NCBI RefSeq assembly: GCF_002234675.1
Contig: NC_019859.2
Span: forward strand, 13,345,483-13,409,482
DNA from: Oryzias latipes
Taxonomy: Eukaryota; Chordata; Actinopteri; Beloniformes; Adrianichthyidae
DNA length: 64,000 nt
Reading direction: 5' to 3'
This document shows, piece after piece, positions 1-12,415 of the stretch; the stretch's first letter is position 1; every line of letters starts with the position of its first letter. The position numbers and the translations under genes are program-made. The notes beneath the pieces were generated by a model, which searched no databases, was not told the DNA's origin, and saw only the letters and a program-made list of their open reading frames with translations.

Positions 1-2124
1 GTTGCTAACTGGCTTTTTCAGTACGGTAGTTTCATTTGAAAACACTGAAAAAGCAGCGTTAAAACATTTTAACCAGTTCTTTACTATCTAAAGCACAATA
101 AACTTTAACATCATTTGAAAGTTTGGACTAACATCTTTAAGAAAAGAAGTTTGACATGCTTACATTATTATGCTTACATAATGTAATCTGTATTTTTACA
201 CATTTAATAAAGGGGTACCACAGGATGCTGTACTTGGCCCAGTAATCCTTCTGTTTGCTTGGCTCAGTTCATATCTTTTGGCCGCATGGCATAACTGTGT
301 TGCTAGACCAATGATCCACAGATGCTGGATTCCAAAAGTATTACAGCGTACAGACGTCTGAATATGATTCTACTAAATACAAATAAAGCTGAAGCTCACA
401 AACAGATAAAGAAGTCATTTGCATGCAAAGTAGGACAGTATTATGACAATTTGCATGGTGAAAATCTCTATGATTCTTGTTTTGCTTTGTTTTGAAATAA
501 AAAAAAATTACTTCTAGGCTCTTATTCTTTAAACAAAATGATATACTGAAAATAACAAACATTCTATCCCAAAAGCGTCCCAGTAAGTTATTCTAATCTG
601 TTCTTTTTTCGAATCGGGAAATTTCATGATTTCTCTGAAAGCTACTCATGAGATATCAGAACACACATAAAAAAGTCAATTTACCAGCAGTAAAAAAAGA
701 AACTTTGTACTGCAGTAATAGCACTTGGCAAGAATTGGAAATAGTCATGGGTTGGAGGATGCTTTTGCTGATCAGTTGGTCAAATTTAGATACATTTAAA
801 ACATTTTGGTTCAAAATTGCACATTTTTGTCAACTTAACCAAGCTGGGATGATTTAAATGCAAATGTGTGTGCACACATCCGCTCTACATACAAGGCGCT
901 GTGTGGCTTTACCTGATGGCTTCAGTAGCATTATTAACCTTGCCGGTCAGGAGCTGTAAAATGAAATGTCAAACAGTGTTTGAGGTAGGAGGAAGATATC
1001 CTCTCCTCCTATTTCCTACTCCTGCACACACTCCAGTCTGTCCTTGACTGCAGAAATTAACATTTGTCATGTAGAGGATGTATTGCTACCAACACTAAGA
1101 TGGTCTGAATATCAATTAAATGGCAAATTTGACAGAATGCTATCTCAAATTCAATAGACTAGTATGTAAATGAATCTCATCTCAAGGAAGTTGACCTCCC
1201 TTGGCTTGCTGGATGGTTTGTAGCGAGCTGTCAATCAGCAGTCTAATAAAATGCAGCACATGAGCAACAATTCCTCACATCGATTGCTATACATCCATCT
1301 TTAATACATCCATCTTTAAAACTTGTATCCATCACTTTTGTGCTCATGCATGGTCACAACAGTGTTTTTATTCTCTCCTTTGCATACTCTCCTTCAGTCC
1401 CCTTGCCCAAAGAAAAATTTAAAGTTGTCTTCATTCAAAAGAAAAGAAAAATAGACATTTTCTCACAGGGTGTGAAGCTGGAAGATAATGTCTTCATGGA
1501 TTATCACAGAGCCTTGTTCTCTGAAGCCATGGCTATCATGTAAAGTAATACTGTCCATAGTCTGGCCAATCATGGAAAATCTGACTTACTTTTGGGAAAT
1601 CTGATTGTTCTTTCCATGAGTGATTTGATCCTTCTGGAAAGTCGTCATTCTACTGTCAACTTGTCTAAAAGCTGCTGAAAAAAAACCCCAAAAAGATACC
1701 AGTCAAATTCAAGAATACTGAATCATTCGTTCACATTTGGGGTGGGAGGTTGTGTGTTCCTCTGGGGAGGGGGCTCTATCTTAATTTTTGTACTATTTTT
1801 TTTGTTTTTTTTGTTTTGTGTTAATGTAAAGAAATTTGTTTCATGTTTTTACAGGAAAAGTGCTGTATAAATAAAGTTTGGTTTGATTTGATTTGATTTG
1901 ATTTCCAGTGCATTTCTTAAAATTTAGAACATTTCATATTTATTTTTACACTTGAATCTAGTCTATAGTCTGTTTTTGTTCTTAATACAACTTCAAAGTC
2001 CCTCTCCAATCATCTTTCAAGCTGTTAAGTTCTTCCAGTGACCTTTTGATCATGCACCTTTTAGCTATAGCCATAGTTTCTGCAGAACAGCAGGAGTTCA
2101 TTAGAATTTCTCCTCTGCATTGTG
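1..2124. other. gene-poor intergenic sequence
   Basis: AT-rich sequence with only short, compositionally unremarkable open frames. None shows a recognisable domain, and none is flanked by convincing splice sites. The only structured piece is the LINE-like tail near 1850-1905, listed separately. I see no RNA gene. Confidence 0.5.
1850..1905 (+). repeat. 3' tail of an L2-type LINE or LINE-mobilised SINE
   Basis: The sequence runs from a GTGCTGTATAAATAAAG segment into tandem TTTGA units (about four). Fish L2-clade LINEs and the SINEs that share their tails commonly end in a TATAAATAAAG stretch followed by a (TTTGA)n microsatellite. The body upstream is too decayed to recognise, so only the tail is called. 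Confidence 0.5.
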
Positions 2125-2533
2125 GGCTGGACCAATGGTGCGGAGCAACCCCCTCCCCTTCCCCACCCCATTGCTGAGAGATCTCTGTTTACACGCTCTC
2201 CCACATAGAGCAACAAAAATGGCGAGCAATATTTGAGCTATGCAGCCGTACAGTTTTTGTTTTCCAGCTCAGACGGAGAAAATACATGGATCTATTTGTC
2301 TGCAAGTGGAAGCATCAGAATGGAGCGGAATAGGGAGTTTGTGGCCTGCCGACTGTAGCTCTTACGTCACAGCAACAGGTTTTTCAAATGGGATTTTTTT
2401 GTCTACTCCTGATTCACAAAGATTTAAATCAAGAAATATTTAGAAATGCAATTTTACTCTTCATTGTTTATATACATGTTCTCCATCCTGAGACAAATGT
2501 AACAAGAACATGTTAAAAACAAAAAGTCTTTAA
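2125..2533 (+). repeat. copy 1 of a TTAA-ended interspersed repeat family
   Basis: This stretch is clearly homologous, in opposite orientation, to 14174-14625: shared blocks include CTCTGTTTACACGCT, AAAAATGGCGAGCAATAT, a GGAGC..GGGAG.TTGTGGCC block and TCCTGATTCAC. It ends in GTCTTTAA (TTAA at 2530-2533), the same terminus seen inverted at 14174 and 49196. The left limit is approximate. An ATG lies in the conserved ATGGCGAGCAATAT block, but no open frame survives, so this is a decayed or non-autonomous DNA element. The family name is not known to me. Confidence 0.6.
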
Positions 2534-2545
2534 ACCTTTGTTATA

Positions 2546-4951
2546 AGCAAATTACACTTTCTTATTGATTACTTAGAGGTCAAATCCAGGGCTGGCTCAT
2601 CTATTTCTGTAAGGCACACACTTTCTAAACTTTACCCCATATCCTTTAACTTTAGATGCAGCACGTAAGCCGTTTTTCACGGAGCCAAAGTTCCTGCTAT
2701 GTGTTTGATAGACATGAAGAACCAGCAGCATTAAAGGGGAGTAAACCCAAGAGAAATAAAAGCTACGGAGCTGTCAACAGCTTGAGTGAAATGATACCAC
2801 AACAAATAAAGTATTTGTCACAAAACCTAAAGATATTCAGAAACAGAATCTTCAGCAACTTCCATCGCTTCCTAAAAAATACAAAAGTTCCGTCTCAACA
2901 GACTGATGATTGCATTTGTCCAGATTTATGTCTTTACATCAGATTTTTGGGTTTATTTATAACATTTTTGTTTATTTTTATTTATTTTTGTTGTTGTTTT
3001 GTAAGATTTTTTATGCTGCAGTTTGTTTGTCTGCATTTTTTCTGTCTGTTTAACTGGCTTTGTGCTGTTTCTTCCCTCTGAATCTGTTTTGCATGTGGGT
3101 GTGGGATATATTTCTCAAGTTTAAGACTAAATTCAGATTTTCAGTGCACAAGAAGATGGATTTGAAATGTTGAAAATATGTTCTTATTTTTCTGTGGTTC
3201 TCATTATTGGAATATATGGATTTCCATTTGGCTCAAACCCAAACATGCATAAACAAAGACCCAAGATTCAGTCTTTGTGTTCATGAACACAAATGAATTT
3301 TCCAATTTCCCCTTTTAAGCATTTTAATCTCTCACCTAGAAAAATAATAAGAAGAAAAACAATTCAGTAACTTACACATTTTTTCAACTGCTCATTTATT
3401 GCTAAAGGGATGGTTTTAAATTGACATTTTTGAAACGCTGATGCTCTTCAGCTGAGGAAAAGATTTCAGGACAACAAAAGTAAGCAGAAGTGGTGCTTCA
3501 TGCACAAAAGTATTCTGGTGCCAGTTAAAATGAGAGAGATTGTCTAGACGAAGAAGTGCTGGAAACAGTCTCTCAGACAGTTTAGCATTGTCGACAATAC
3601 CTTTGTAATAGCATCAAGCATGTGAGGACATGAATGGTCCTTTAAATAGCTTTTAGAGGTGAGGTAGTTAGGATAAATTAGCTCTAGCCTGTCAGGTCTA
3701 GAGTCCAATCGTGAAATCCAGTCTTTTATCAAACAATGGTGAGTCTGGAAAACAAATAATTTTCCTTTTCCAAAAAAGACACCATTTGTTTTTGTTTTTT
3801 TAAATAGACAAGAGGAGGGGTGAAGGAAATAAATGTAATAGCTGCAAAAATCCCAAAACTTCAATTAGCTAACTATGCTTTTTCTCAAATGTCATTGAGT
3901 GATAACATATGCCAATTAAGAGTTTAACTCTATAGTCCTTGAGACAATTTTATAGCAAATACTCTGAATCACAAATCGGCCTTTTTTCTCGCTATTATTT
4001 GGTCTTTTGTTCTTGCCACTGCAGAAAATCCCCACCCTGCATCTTGTGTGGTATCATCGGCACAGTTTTCTGTTTGAGGGTTAGCTCATGTAACAATCAT
4101 GCCGGATGATGGAGGCTTACATTCTCATGCAGGAGCACATCCGAGGTGCCAGGCTCCCATCAGCACAAATCTGATGCAAGGGTGGCACGGCAGAGTTCAC
4201 ACTGAGACAAGAAGCGGGGTAAAGCAGAGTACGAGAGGAACTGAAGGAACAAGCCACTGAAGCATCTGGACTCGTCCCAGCAGGTACTTTTACCTGGAAC
4301 CTGTTTACACAAGACTCAAAGTTTCAGTGTCTGCCTGTGGAGCATGTGGCAAATGCTGCATGTGTTTGTAGATCAGTGAATGGCAGATTGCAAGTGAAGG
4401 GGGTCCAAGTGCTTGGACACGCCTGCTTTACTCCATGGTATGGATGTGTGTTAAAAACCCACCTGCTGTTGGCCTCTTACAAGAGTCATTCTTCCGTTTC
4501 CTCAACAACAACAGCACCTTTAGCACCACCACTGCAGCGACAACTGCATGAACAAATCACATTTTAGGTATGACCTTCATGGAGATCCTGAGGGTGGTTG
4601 CTGCAAAAAAATACACAAATCCAGCTGAAATATAGTGTACATACTACCATTAGTGTTCTTTTAGGTATTTAAGAAGAACACTAGTATATTTTGCTTTAAT
4701 TTACCAATCCCATTCATTATTGCTTTTATATGCTCTGGTAGCAGGTCACAAAAGCTTGAGTTAAAGCCAACATGTGTTAGTTTTAGTTGAACGTATTGTG
4801 CAACAAGATAAATTGATTAAACTTAAATTACTCAGGGCAAGGAGAGGTGTTGCTATTTGTTTAAAATGTTCATGCATTATTTCCTCAAATACAATTGAGC
4901 CCTTTTTTAAGCCAGTTGCTTAAGGTTTCCAGTCTAAATAAAAACTGTTAA
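2546..4951. other. intergenic sequence, no supported gene
   Basis: The longest open frame here (2656-3081 +, 141 codons) has an AT-driven, Phe/Cys-rich C-terminal half and no recognisable domain. A 106-codon minus frame at 3544-3864 is equally anonymous. No splice-site pair or polyadenylation context supports either. I see nothing else of note. Confidence 0.4.
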
Positions 4952-5154
4952 CCCGGTGCTATCCTAGGCACTTTAACATTGGGAGTTGGGTCATCTGGAC
5001 CCCACTAGACAGTGCGCTGAACCTTTTTTCTTCAGTGATTTGTGATCTTCACTGGTGTCCATGGATTACATGAAATCCTCTTCACCTTTATCCACCTTTG
5101 TCATGGTGGGAAAACACGTCAATGTAAGGGTGGGGTCATAGGATAGCACAAGGG
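4952..5154. mobile_element. piggyBac-like MITE (about 200 bp)
   Basis: The left end reads TTAA (4948-4951) then CCCGGTGCTATCCTA. The right end reads TAGGATAGCACAAGGG, giving imperfect terminal inverted repeats of about 15 bp that begin with CCC. A TTAA target and CCC termini are typical of piggyBac-type elements. The TTAA expected after the right-hand GGG is absent (CTGC), so that flank has mutated or the class call is wrong. There is no coding capacity; it is non-autonomous. Confidence 0.6.
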
Positions 5155-8100
5155 CTGCTGTGTAAAATTTGTATTTCATCTTATGCAACAAAGGCAATGC
5201 AAAGGGTCATTCTTGTTATTCCTCCTTTTTTTTGTTTCTTTTTGTAGTGTCTTGGTGTTTTTCTTTTAAAATTTAAATTAAATCATCACATTTATTGTAA
5301 AAATTCTTACTCTATTTTGTAATTTCCTGTTTCCGCAACTTGTTCATCAATATCAAAATGCTTTTGTCTTGTGATTAGATTTATTCTGATATGGTAAATG
5401 TTTGATTGTGACTTTTTTATACATAAAAAAAGTAACTTGTTGAATATCTCAAAGTATTAGAAAAGTTCAAATTTAATCATTAAGCTATAATAAATGGAAA
5501 TATAACTGGAAATAAACCTTTCTATTAAAAGATGTTTGCATCTGTTCTTTAACAGCAAAACTGATCTAGTGAGGGGAAAAAAACTCAAAAGAAGGACAAA
5601 AAAAATTACCACCTATTTTCAGATCATTTGACACAAATACAAAAACCTAAACTGAAAAACATGCCCCGGCCCAGACAGACATAAAGGATGCTGGACGCTG
5701 CTGGAAATTTTCCCTCAGACAGCGAATTTGTTTATGACACATAGGCAAATAGTGCCAGTCCAGTACCATAATTTGAACAGAAAGCCTTTTTGGCTATGCA
5801 GAAAGAAACACTGTAACATTTGCAAACTGACACGAAAAAGGATCAAAGAGTTTTTCTGAGTATGGAATTTAGCAGAAGTTATGCACATGATTTGTCATTA
5901 AAAAGTCTTTGGTATTTTTATTTTTTTAACTATAAATATGTGGCCACAATCTTTAAAAAAATTACATTATTATTGAATCAAAGTTCAAACGTGTTGCTTC
6001 TTAGTCAAAATTTAAAACATTTCCCTCTTGTATTCCTTTCTTAAGGCCAAAGAAGAACGCAAACAACTTCATACTGATGTTGGACAAAAGGTAAACAGAA
6101 ATTTTTTTGCCTGGAACAAAAAAAAAATGTGTATCTTCTCTTTATGTTTGCAAACCCACCCGTTTGAGACACTCACTGTACAATTGTCTATTAGAAAACC
6201 ATGTGTCCTTGGAGGTGGGCATTATCTTGTTACAAACAACACGAATGAGTAAGAAGACCAAAAAGGTTTGTTTTATCACACGTGAGGTTTCCCTAACAAT
6301 GTAAATGCAAGCTGTTGCAAAGGGATACATGATTTAAATGATAAAGCTTTAAAACACCATGAAATGGTCTTTTTAAGGTGTCTATGAAGAAGGCAGATAA
6401 TAATGCAGTGATGCAAAAAACAGAATACATAATTCTTATAAATGAGTGAATCCAGATTTACTATAAATCTATTATGAAATACTGGAATCCTGTTTCTAAA
6501 GAAAATAATGTATAATGTGTCAATGTACTTTAGAGTAGAAATTGCAATAACAATAATACTAAGCAACTTATAATCAAATCCTACAACAGAATGTCCCGTT
6601 TTTGGCCACACAGGCTCATCAGTGCTTGATCTTTAAAAAACAAGCTATAGAAAGAATGTAAATTGTTGCGCAAAATATGACCACAAACAAAAGCATTTCC
6701 TTTATTCCTTATCACCTCCGACATTTTTTGCTAATTTGTGAATTTGTTGTGCAGAAATTACGTTAGAAATAGGCACACACAAAAAACAAAAAAAAACATT
6801 AAACCTTTAAAATTGACTTCTGCAAAACTTACACATACAAAATAAACATTAACACGAAGGCAGTGCCAACTCTATAAAATTGGATGTCTGAGTCAGTCTT
6901 TCACAAAGATGGTTTATGATCACGGTCTAGTCCACCATAAATGCTCTCCATAAACATTGTAACTACAGTCAACACAGTTGTTTGTGCTTTCATTTCTTAA
7001 TGGCTAATTTGATGGTTGAAACCTCACAGCAGAAATTGAATTTTTTTCAGATTCAGACTTATTCAAAGGTCTCTTACAGTTTGTTTTTTCCCCCCCATAG
7101 ATTAGGCTCCAACAAATCAATATTTATATAATGACTGTGGCTCAAGTGGCTAAAATGTAGTAATAATAAAGCCTAAAAATCTGTCTTCATGTTGCAGCAG
7201 TTCTTTTTTTCTGTTTCCATGCTCTTCTTTCTAACATCAATCCCTTTCAATGCACAAAATAATATTTATGCTCTCAGACCAAACAATAACAACACTTAAA
7301 TGCTGAAACTAATCACATTGTGAGAAGCAGGTAACTGCAAATGGAAATCAACGAGATGTGAGTCCATCAGAAAAAGTTTTTACAAACAGCAGCATACATA
7401 CTGATGACTAAACCTTCATGTCTTTTTGTCAGTAAAATGCTGACATTAAGAAATGTCACTTGCATTTCTTTAAATTTGGGATTGCATTTGTAATTTCTGT
7501 ATCCTGACAAGCACTGATGTGCAAGTTTGTGTGTGTGTGCGTGTGTTTGTGTGTGTCAGGGGTCAGGAACTGTCCTCCCTGTGGGATGGTCTACCCACTC
7601 AGATCAAAGCAAACGTCCAGGACAAACTGTTTGGAGTGTCCCCTGTTCTGGTCTCCGCCCGGAAAATCCCACACGCTGGAAGACAGTCACCATGGGAACC
7701 GAGCACTATTGTGTCAGTGTGTGTGTGTGTGAATGTGTGAGCAATGGAGCAACACATGTAAGCGTGTCCGGAGGCTCACCAAGACCTTTTATGTAGGTCA
7801 CACATAGAAAGCTTGACTGTTACCTACAAAGCCGTACAACCCAAAGAGGCACGCACAAATACGCTCAGACGCTTTCATTCTCTTTTGAATAAACACACAT
7901 CCTGCTAGTTGGGTGGTGGTTAACCAAAATGGCCTGAGGGCATTGTTCGAGAAGAGGTCAACACATGAGAGATCACTCTGAGACGCTTGATGAGCTGTTC
8001 CATTTACTCCTTCCTAAGTGAAACAAAAATTAAACTTAAAAAAAAATAGCCTGCATCGACTCACGAACAATTTATTTAAAAGTTTAAGCAAAAGACACTA

Positions 8101-8594
8101 CAATATTCAGTCAGAAAATATCATGTCAGCAGTGAAACTATAAAGTGCAACTTTCAAACAACCAGCAGCACAAAAATGCTTTGAACAAGATTTTACTTCA
8201 TTTCTGTAGACAAAATTTAAGTTAAAATGGTAAAATTTATCCAGGCCTCACATAATGGATGGAACACAAGAAATGGTTCATTTGATTGTCGTCATTTCAC
8301 ACTTGTAACACAGATCAAAGTTAACCTTATTTAGAGGTTAACTTTGTGAATAAAAGAGCCTGATGTTAATATATTTTCTGTAAAGAATTGGTGTAAATTG
8401 AAATAATTATTAATGATCAGGATAAAAAATTAGGCAGTTTTTACAACTTTGACAGATACATTTACTTCTCTATCTTTGGCCTGTTTAAGCCTGTTTCAAT
8501 TTTCCATGGGGTATTCCACACTTTAGTTGCCTTATTGCTGTCTCAACAATTCACTAATTACACAATTTAGTAAAGCTGCTAGTTGTTAGCAGCT
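5155..8594. other. intergenic sequence with GT microsatellite islands
   Basis: AT-rich DNA without a supported gene. At 7529-7558 and 7712-7730 there are GT/GTGC microsatellites bracketing a less AT-rich 140-bp segment (about 7558-7700) that is open in all three forward frames (see findings). No recognised repeat is evident in the rest. Confidence 0.4.
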
Positions 8595-8865
8595 AGATAG
8601 CTCAGTTAGTTAGGTATAGGAATGTCACACGGTAAATCAGGGTTTGACTACCAGGGGGTGCAATGAGCTTCATCCAGTGTGGGTCCTCGGACAAGATCCT
8701 TTACGCTACGAGGGACATTTTGGAGTCACCAATTACACCTATTGGTGGACCATAGGCGGAAGATGGAGTGCATTCACAAGGAGATTGTACAAACCCGACA
8801 CTATGGGTCCTAGCTGGGATTTGAACCAAGCCCATCTTACTGTGCAGCAAGAGTGAAAACCTCCA
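8595..8865 (+). repeat. tRNA-derived SINE-like composite
   Basis: The left part has a tRNA-like head: an A-box-like GATAGCTCAGTTAGTTAGG segment and, about 40 bp on, a degenerate B box (GGGTTTGACTACC). The right part contains GCTGGGATTTGAACCAAGCCC followed by TGTGCAGC, which reads as the reverse complement of another tRNA-like head. The piece therefore looks like a decayed SINE or two abutting SINE fragments. No cloverleaf with proper acceptor pairing can be drawn, so it is not called a tRNA gene. Confidence 0.5.
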
Positions 8866-10154
8866 CCATCCTGGGTTAAAAGGAAAGAAAAGACATACGT
8901 TCCATACCTTCACCTTCTTTTATGTCATTTAGGGAATCCTTTGTCCATTACTGAGAATTGTATATGTGTTTCTGTGCCTGTGAAGTGACACAACCTGTCC
9001 AGTGAAGCCTGAGTCTCTCCCAAGGCGTCTCCCCAAAATCTCAACTGGCACATGTCTACAAGGCAAGCTTGGTCAGATGTTCACCAAAAGTTTTCAACAC
9101 CAAGGAGTTCTCGTTTAGTCCAGCTGAACACCCACCACAATTGACTGGCACAACGTCCACAGCAGATAGGATGCATCAGTCCACCTTTTTCTTAGCCCAG
9201 ACTGTTAGAGGCTTAGTAGACAAATTTAGCATCAGCTGCCCATCAATGCACACATATTTTCATGGATGGTACTCTGGACTTAAAGATTTTTGGCTCAGCA
9301 TTGATGGGACAGTATTGAAATGCTGCTTTTTTCGTACAGCACATTGCGTTGTTCTCCTCCTCCTAAAAGGTAAAATTGCAGACTTGCTTCCGCAGCTAGT
9401 TCCTCGCAGGATCGCGTTTGATGGATGTGTGATTGAAAGTAATGAATTAGAAAATACAGGGTGTGTGGAGTTTATGCAAATCCATAGGCAGCTCTTCAAG
9501 GACAACTGACAAGATTGGAGGTTCACCTTGAGTTTCATCATTCATTCACACTTTCAAATCAATAACCCACTGCCAGTGTATGGTAAAATACACAAAGGTC
9601 ATGCACTAACATGCACATAAGCGCACAAACAGACTCACAAATTGAGCCAAACTTTTACAGAAAACCTTCCATGTAACTGCCTCAGGTCATGGGCTATATA
9701 TCTCTCTGAAATACTTCAAAGACTTAAATGCAGTTGGTCCACACCAAGTTTTACTCTTTTTGTCCAAAAGACTTTCTATTTTAAGTCCAAAGCATGCTGA
9801 GGACGTTCGGATGAGCTCCAGATGGACAGGAGTGGAACCATGTGTTTGGATCATCTGTTAAAGCACTTATCACCTCCACAATCATAATTTATTGTAGTTC
9901 TTGTGTTATCACTTCCCATTTGGAGGAAAGAAGCTCCATATCAGGGGCTCTTGGAATGTATGTGATTGCTGTGCTGTGAGGAAAGCAGCCAAAAAAGATG
10001 AAACAGGAGTTTGTTAGATGTATCTTTCTTTCTTGTCAGATATTGTTTGTGTTTGTGTGTGTGGAGGGGTACGGTTTTCATTTTGTTTTCACCATAAACA
10101 TGTATACACTATACTGATAACTTCTCACATCAAGGATTGTATTGTATCTATCCA
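8866..10154. other. intergenic sequence, no supported gene
   Basis: A 146-codon forward frame (9069-9509) is the longest open stretch. It shows no domain I recognise, and there are no paired splice signals around it. The rest is AT-rich DNA with short CA and TG runs. Confidence 0.35.
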
Positions 10155-10285
10155 CTCATCCATCCATATTCCAAACCCGCTTTGTTCTCTTTTGGGGTCA
10201 TCGGGTTGCTGGAGCCCACCCAGCTACTGAAGGGTAAAGATGTGGTAAACCCTGGACAGTTTGCCATTGCATTGCGAGGCATATC
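10155..10285 (-). repeat. partial copy of a teleost SINE-like repeat
   Basis: Reverse-strand fragment of the family seen at 58851-59199, 45508-45792, 47314-47583 and 30479-30562. The diagnostic block here is TTTTGGGGTCATCGGGTTGCTGGAGCCCACCCAGCTACTG, read in two halves; it is the reverse complement of the GATAGGCTCCRGCAR..GTGACCCC tail. Only the tail end survives. Confidence 0.6.
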
Positions 10286-10861
10286 CCGAACAATGAAAAG
10301 GAATTTCAAAGTGAGAACGGAACATTGACTGAAGTCCGCTCAACTCAATAACACTTTGAAAACGTTATTTCTTTTGGCAGAACAAAGTAAAGTTTAAAGC
10401 TCTGTTAGATTTACCTATGGATGCACCCACCTGCCAATCCAAAAAAAAGCCCCCAAATCTCACAAATATGAGCTCTACAGAAAGAAAAACAACAGTTTCT
10501 TTAAACATCTTCCGAATGCAATGGTTGTCACAAATAGGAGATAAAGCAATATATGAAGTAAAGATCCTCAAACTGAGACTGGAAATACATTTATTTTGGT
10601 GTCAAACCAACGTTTTTAATGTTTGAGTCAAAGGAGACATTTTTCTTGTGCTATCTGCCTCCAATTGTTTTGATGGAACTGAAACTTTTGGTACTTCCTG
10701 TTTGCATCAAATTTGGGAATGTTTCATGCAGTTTTTACTGAACTACACTATTCACTTGTTGACAATTTGTGGAATAATCTGGACTACTATTTAATTGCTA
10801 CTAACCAGAGAGCCTTCAAACACTAAATGATAATTCTTGAACATGTACAGGTCAAGTGAAT

Positions 10862-11109
10862 CTTCTTTCCCATTTGGCTCTTCCCATCAGGGGTCGCCAC
10901 AGCGAAACAACCTCTCTTTCGAGGATGAGTCGTATGGTTAATTTGGCAATGTGTTACACCGGATACCCTTCCTGACACAACCCTCCCAATTTATCCGGGC
11001 TTGGAACTGGCACAGAAGCAGAGAAGGGAATAGGGAGCAGCCTGGATTCGAACCCTGGTTACAAAGACGGAAGGTGCCGCAAACCAGCACGAGCTAAACT
11101 GGCTCCGTG
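10862..11109 (-). repeat. tRNA-derived SINE, full copy with target duplication
   Basis: Reverse-orientation copy of the family at 12172-12397: it shares the B-box region (GGATTCGAACCCTGG as read on this strand), the block CCGGATACCCTTCCTGACAC, and the GGGTCGCCACAGCG tail region. It is flanked by a 14-bp direct repeat with one mismatch: CAGGTCAAGTGAAT (10848-10861) and CAGGTGAAGTGAAT (11110-11123). That is the hallmark of LINE-mediated retroposition. It is non-coding. Confidence 0.8.
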
Positions 11110-11264
11110 CAGGTGAAGTGAATAAAAACAATAAAATCATCTGTGACCTCATCAGACAGTCACAGATAGTTTTGAGGTCACAGATGGAATCACAGTCAAC
11201 TTTGAACTGTATGTGTGTATTTCTGTTGCCTGTTTAATCTTGTTCTAGGTTGTACTGAAACCAA

Positions 11265-11322
11265 TTTCAACATAGGGTGAATTTCCTCATGTGGGATTAT
11301 TAAAGTTCTATTCCATTCTAAA
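11265..11322 (+). repeat. LINE 3'-tail-like fragment
   Basis: The segment AATTTCCTCATGTGGGATTATTAAAG followed by short TTCTA-type units (quoted in parts) resembles the fish LINE terminus with AATTTCCC..GGGATTAATAAAG then a pentamer microsatellite. Only about 60 bp is recognisable. A related tail is present inverted at 59210-59255. Confidence 0.45.
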
Positions 11323-12171
11323 TTATCTTGTTTTCCTGCATGATGTGGAAGCCAAGTCCTTTATCACTTCACAAAGGCATGAGGAGTGAAAGGGACTGAG
11401 ATCTCCGGCGGTCATCCAGTTTATACAGAATTGTAATGGTTCAGTGTGTATAAGATTCAATAAATGAACAAGAATTCGATTCCTCAATGTTAAACATCAG
11501 AAATGCAAGGCCATTTCTAGTCAAAATATATAACTGAAAAAAGTCTGACTATATACTTTACATTGTATGACATCTTCATCTGTATCCTTTCTATAGAGCT
11601 AACCTTTTGCCAGATTTTCAAGTATCTATAAGTGTCTATCATGGGTATTTTAACTCAATTCCATGGAAAAATAAAATTAATGTAATGACTAAACTAAAGC
11701 AAAAATCAAACAACAAAATTTCGCATGACAGAACTCAAGTTTGACCAAACTGAAACATGACCAGCAGCGGTAGAAACAACTAAATTGATCTGAACTGAAA
11801 ACCAGATGGTATCATGGCTACTGGGGAGCAAAAAGGATCTAGATGCAGAACCAGAATAGGGGAAGAAATGCATCAGTAGTTATCCAGATCCTTTCCAACT
11901 CAGGAACTTTTCTCTGGGAAAGTTCTTCCAAAGGTTCCTTGGGAGAACTCCAGGCGAATCCACCATTGGGACTAGGGACATAATCAGTTTCCAGACAAAA
12001 TACATTACACACCAAAGTTACACCTCAGAGAGCAGCCCTTTTTAAAGCATACAAATTTTTTCTGGCAGGTGCATAGACCGCTGTTGAACACAGACTTCAG
12101 ATAGTCTGAAAAAACATGTTTTTGCTTGAGAAAACTGGATTTTTACAAGTTTCAGGTAGTTTGGATGCATA

Positions 12172-12397
12172 AGGGAGCCGGTTTAGCTCGTGCTGGTTTG
12201 CGGCGCCTTCCGTCCGTGAAACCAGGGTTCGACTCCGGGCTGCTCCCTGTTCCCTTCTCTACCTCTGCCGGTTCCAAGCCCGGTTTGAGAAGGTTGCGTC
12301 AGGAAGGGCATCCGGCGTAAAACATTGCCAAATTTACCATGCAACTTGTTCGCTGTGGCGAGCCCTGATGGGAGAAGCCGAAAGTGGAAGAAGAAGA
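12172..12397 (+). repeat. tRNA-derived SINE, full copy with 18-bp target duplication
   Basis: The head is tRNA-like: A box TTTAGCTCGTGCTGG and B box GGGTTCGACTCC about 45 bp later. A body with GGAAGGGCATCCGGCGTAAAA follows, and the element ends in a (GAA)n tail. A perfect 18-bp direct repeat, AGGTAGTTTGGATGCATA, flanks it (12154-12171 and 12398-12415), so both ends are exact. Compared with the 10862-11109 copy it is inverted, and its perfect duplication suggests a younger insertion. RNA polymerase III promoter elements are present, but this is a retroposon, not a tRNA gene. Confidence 0.88.
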
Positions 12398-12415
12398 AGG
12401 TAGTTTGGATGCATA

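Noticed and set aside
2656-3081. 141-codon forward open frame as a gene
   Set aside because: No recognisable domain, strongly AT-driven C-terminal half rich in Phe and Cys, and no splice or polyadenylation context.
9069-9509. 146-codon forward open frame as a gene
   Set aside because: No family resemblance, overlapped by an open frame on the other strand, and no supporting signals.
12172-12250. tRNA gene suggested by good A and B boxes
   Set aside because: It is the head of a SINE: a body, a (GAA)n tail and an 18-bp target duplication follow, and no proper acceptor stem forms.
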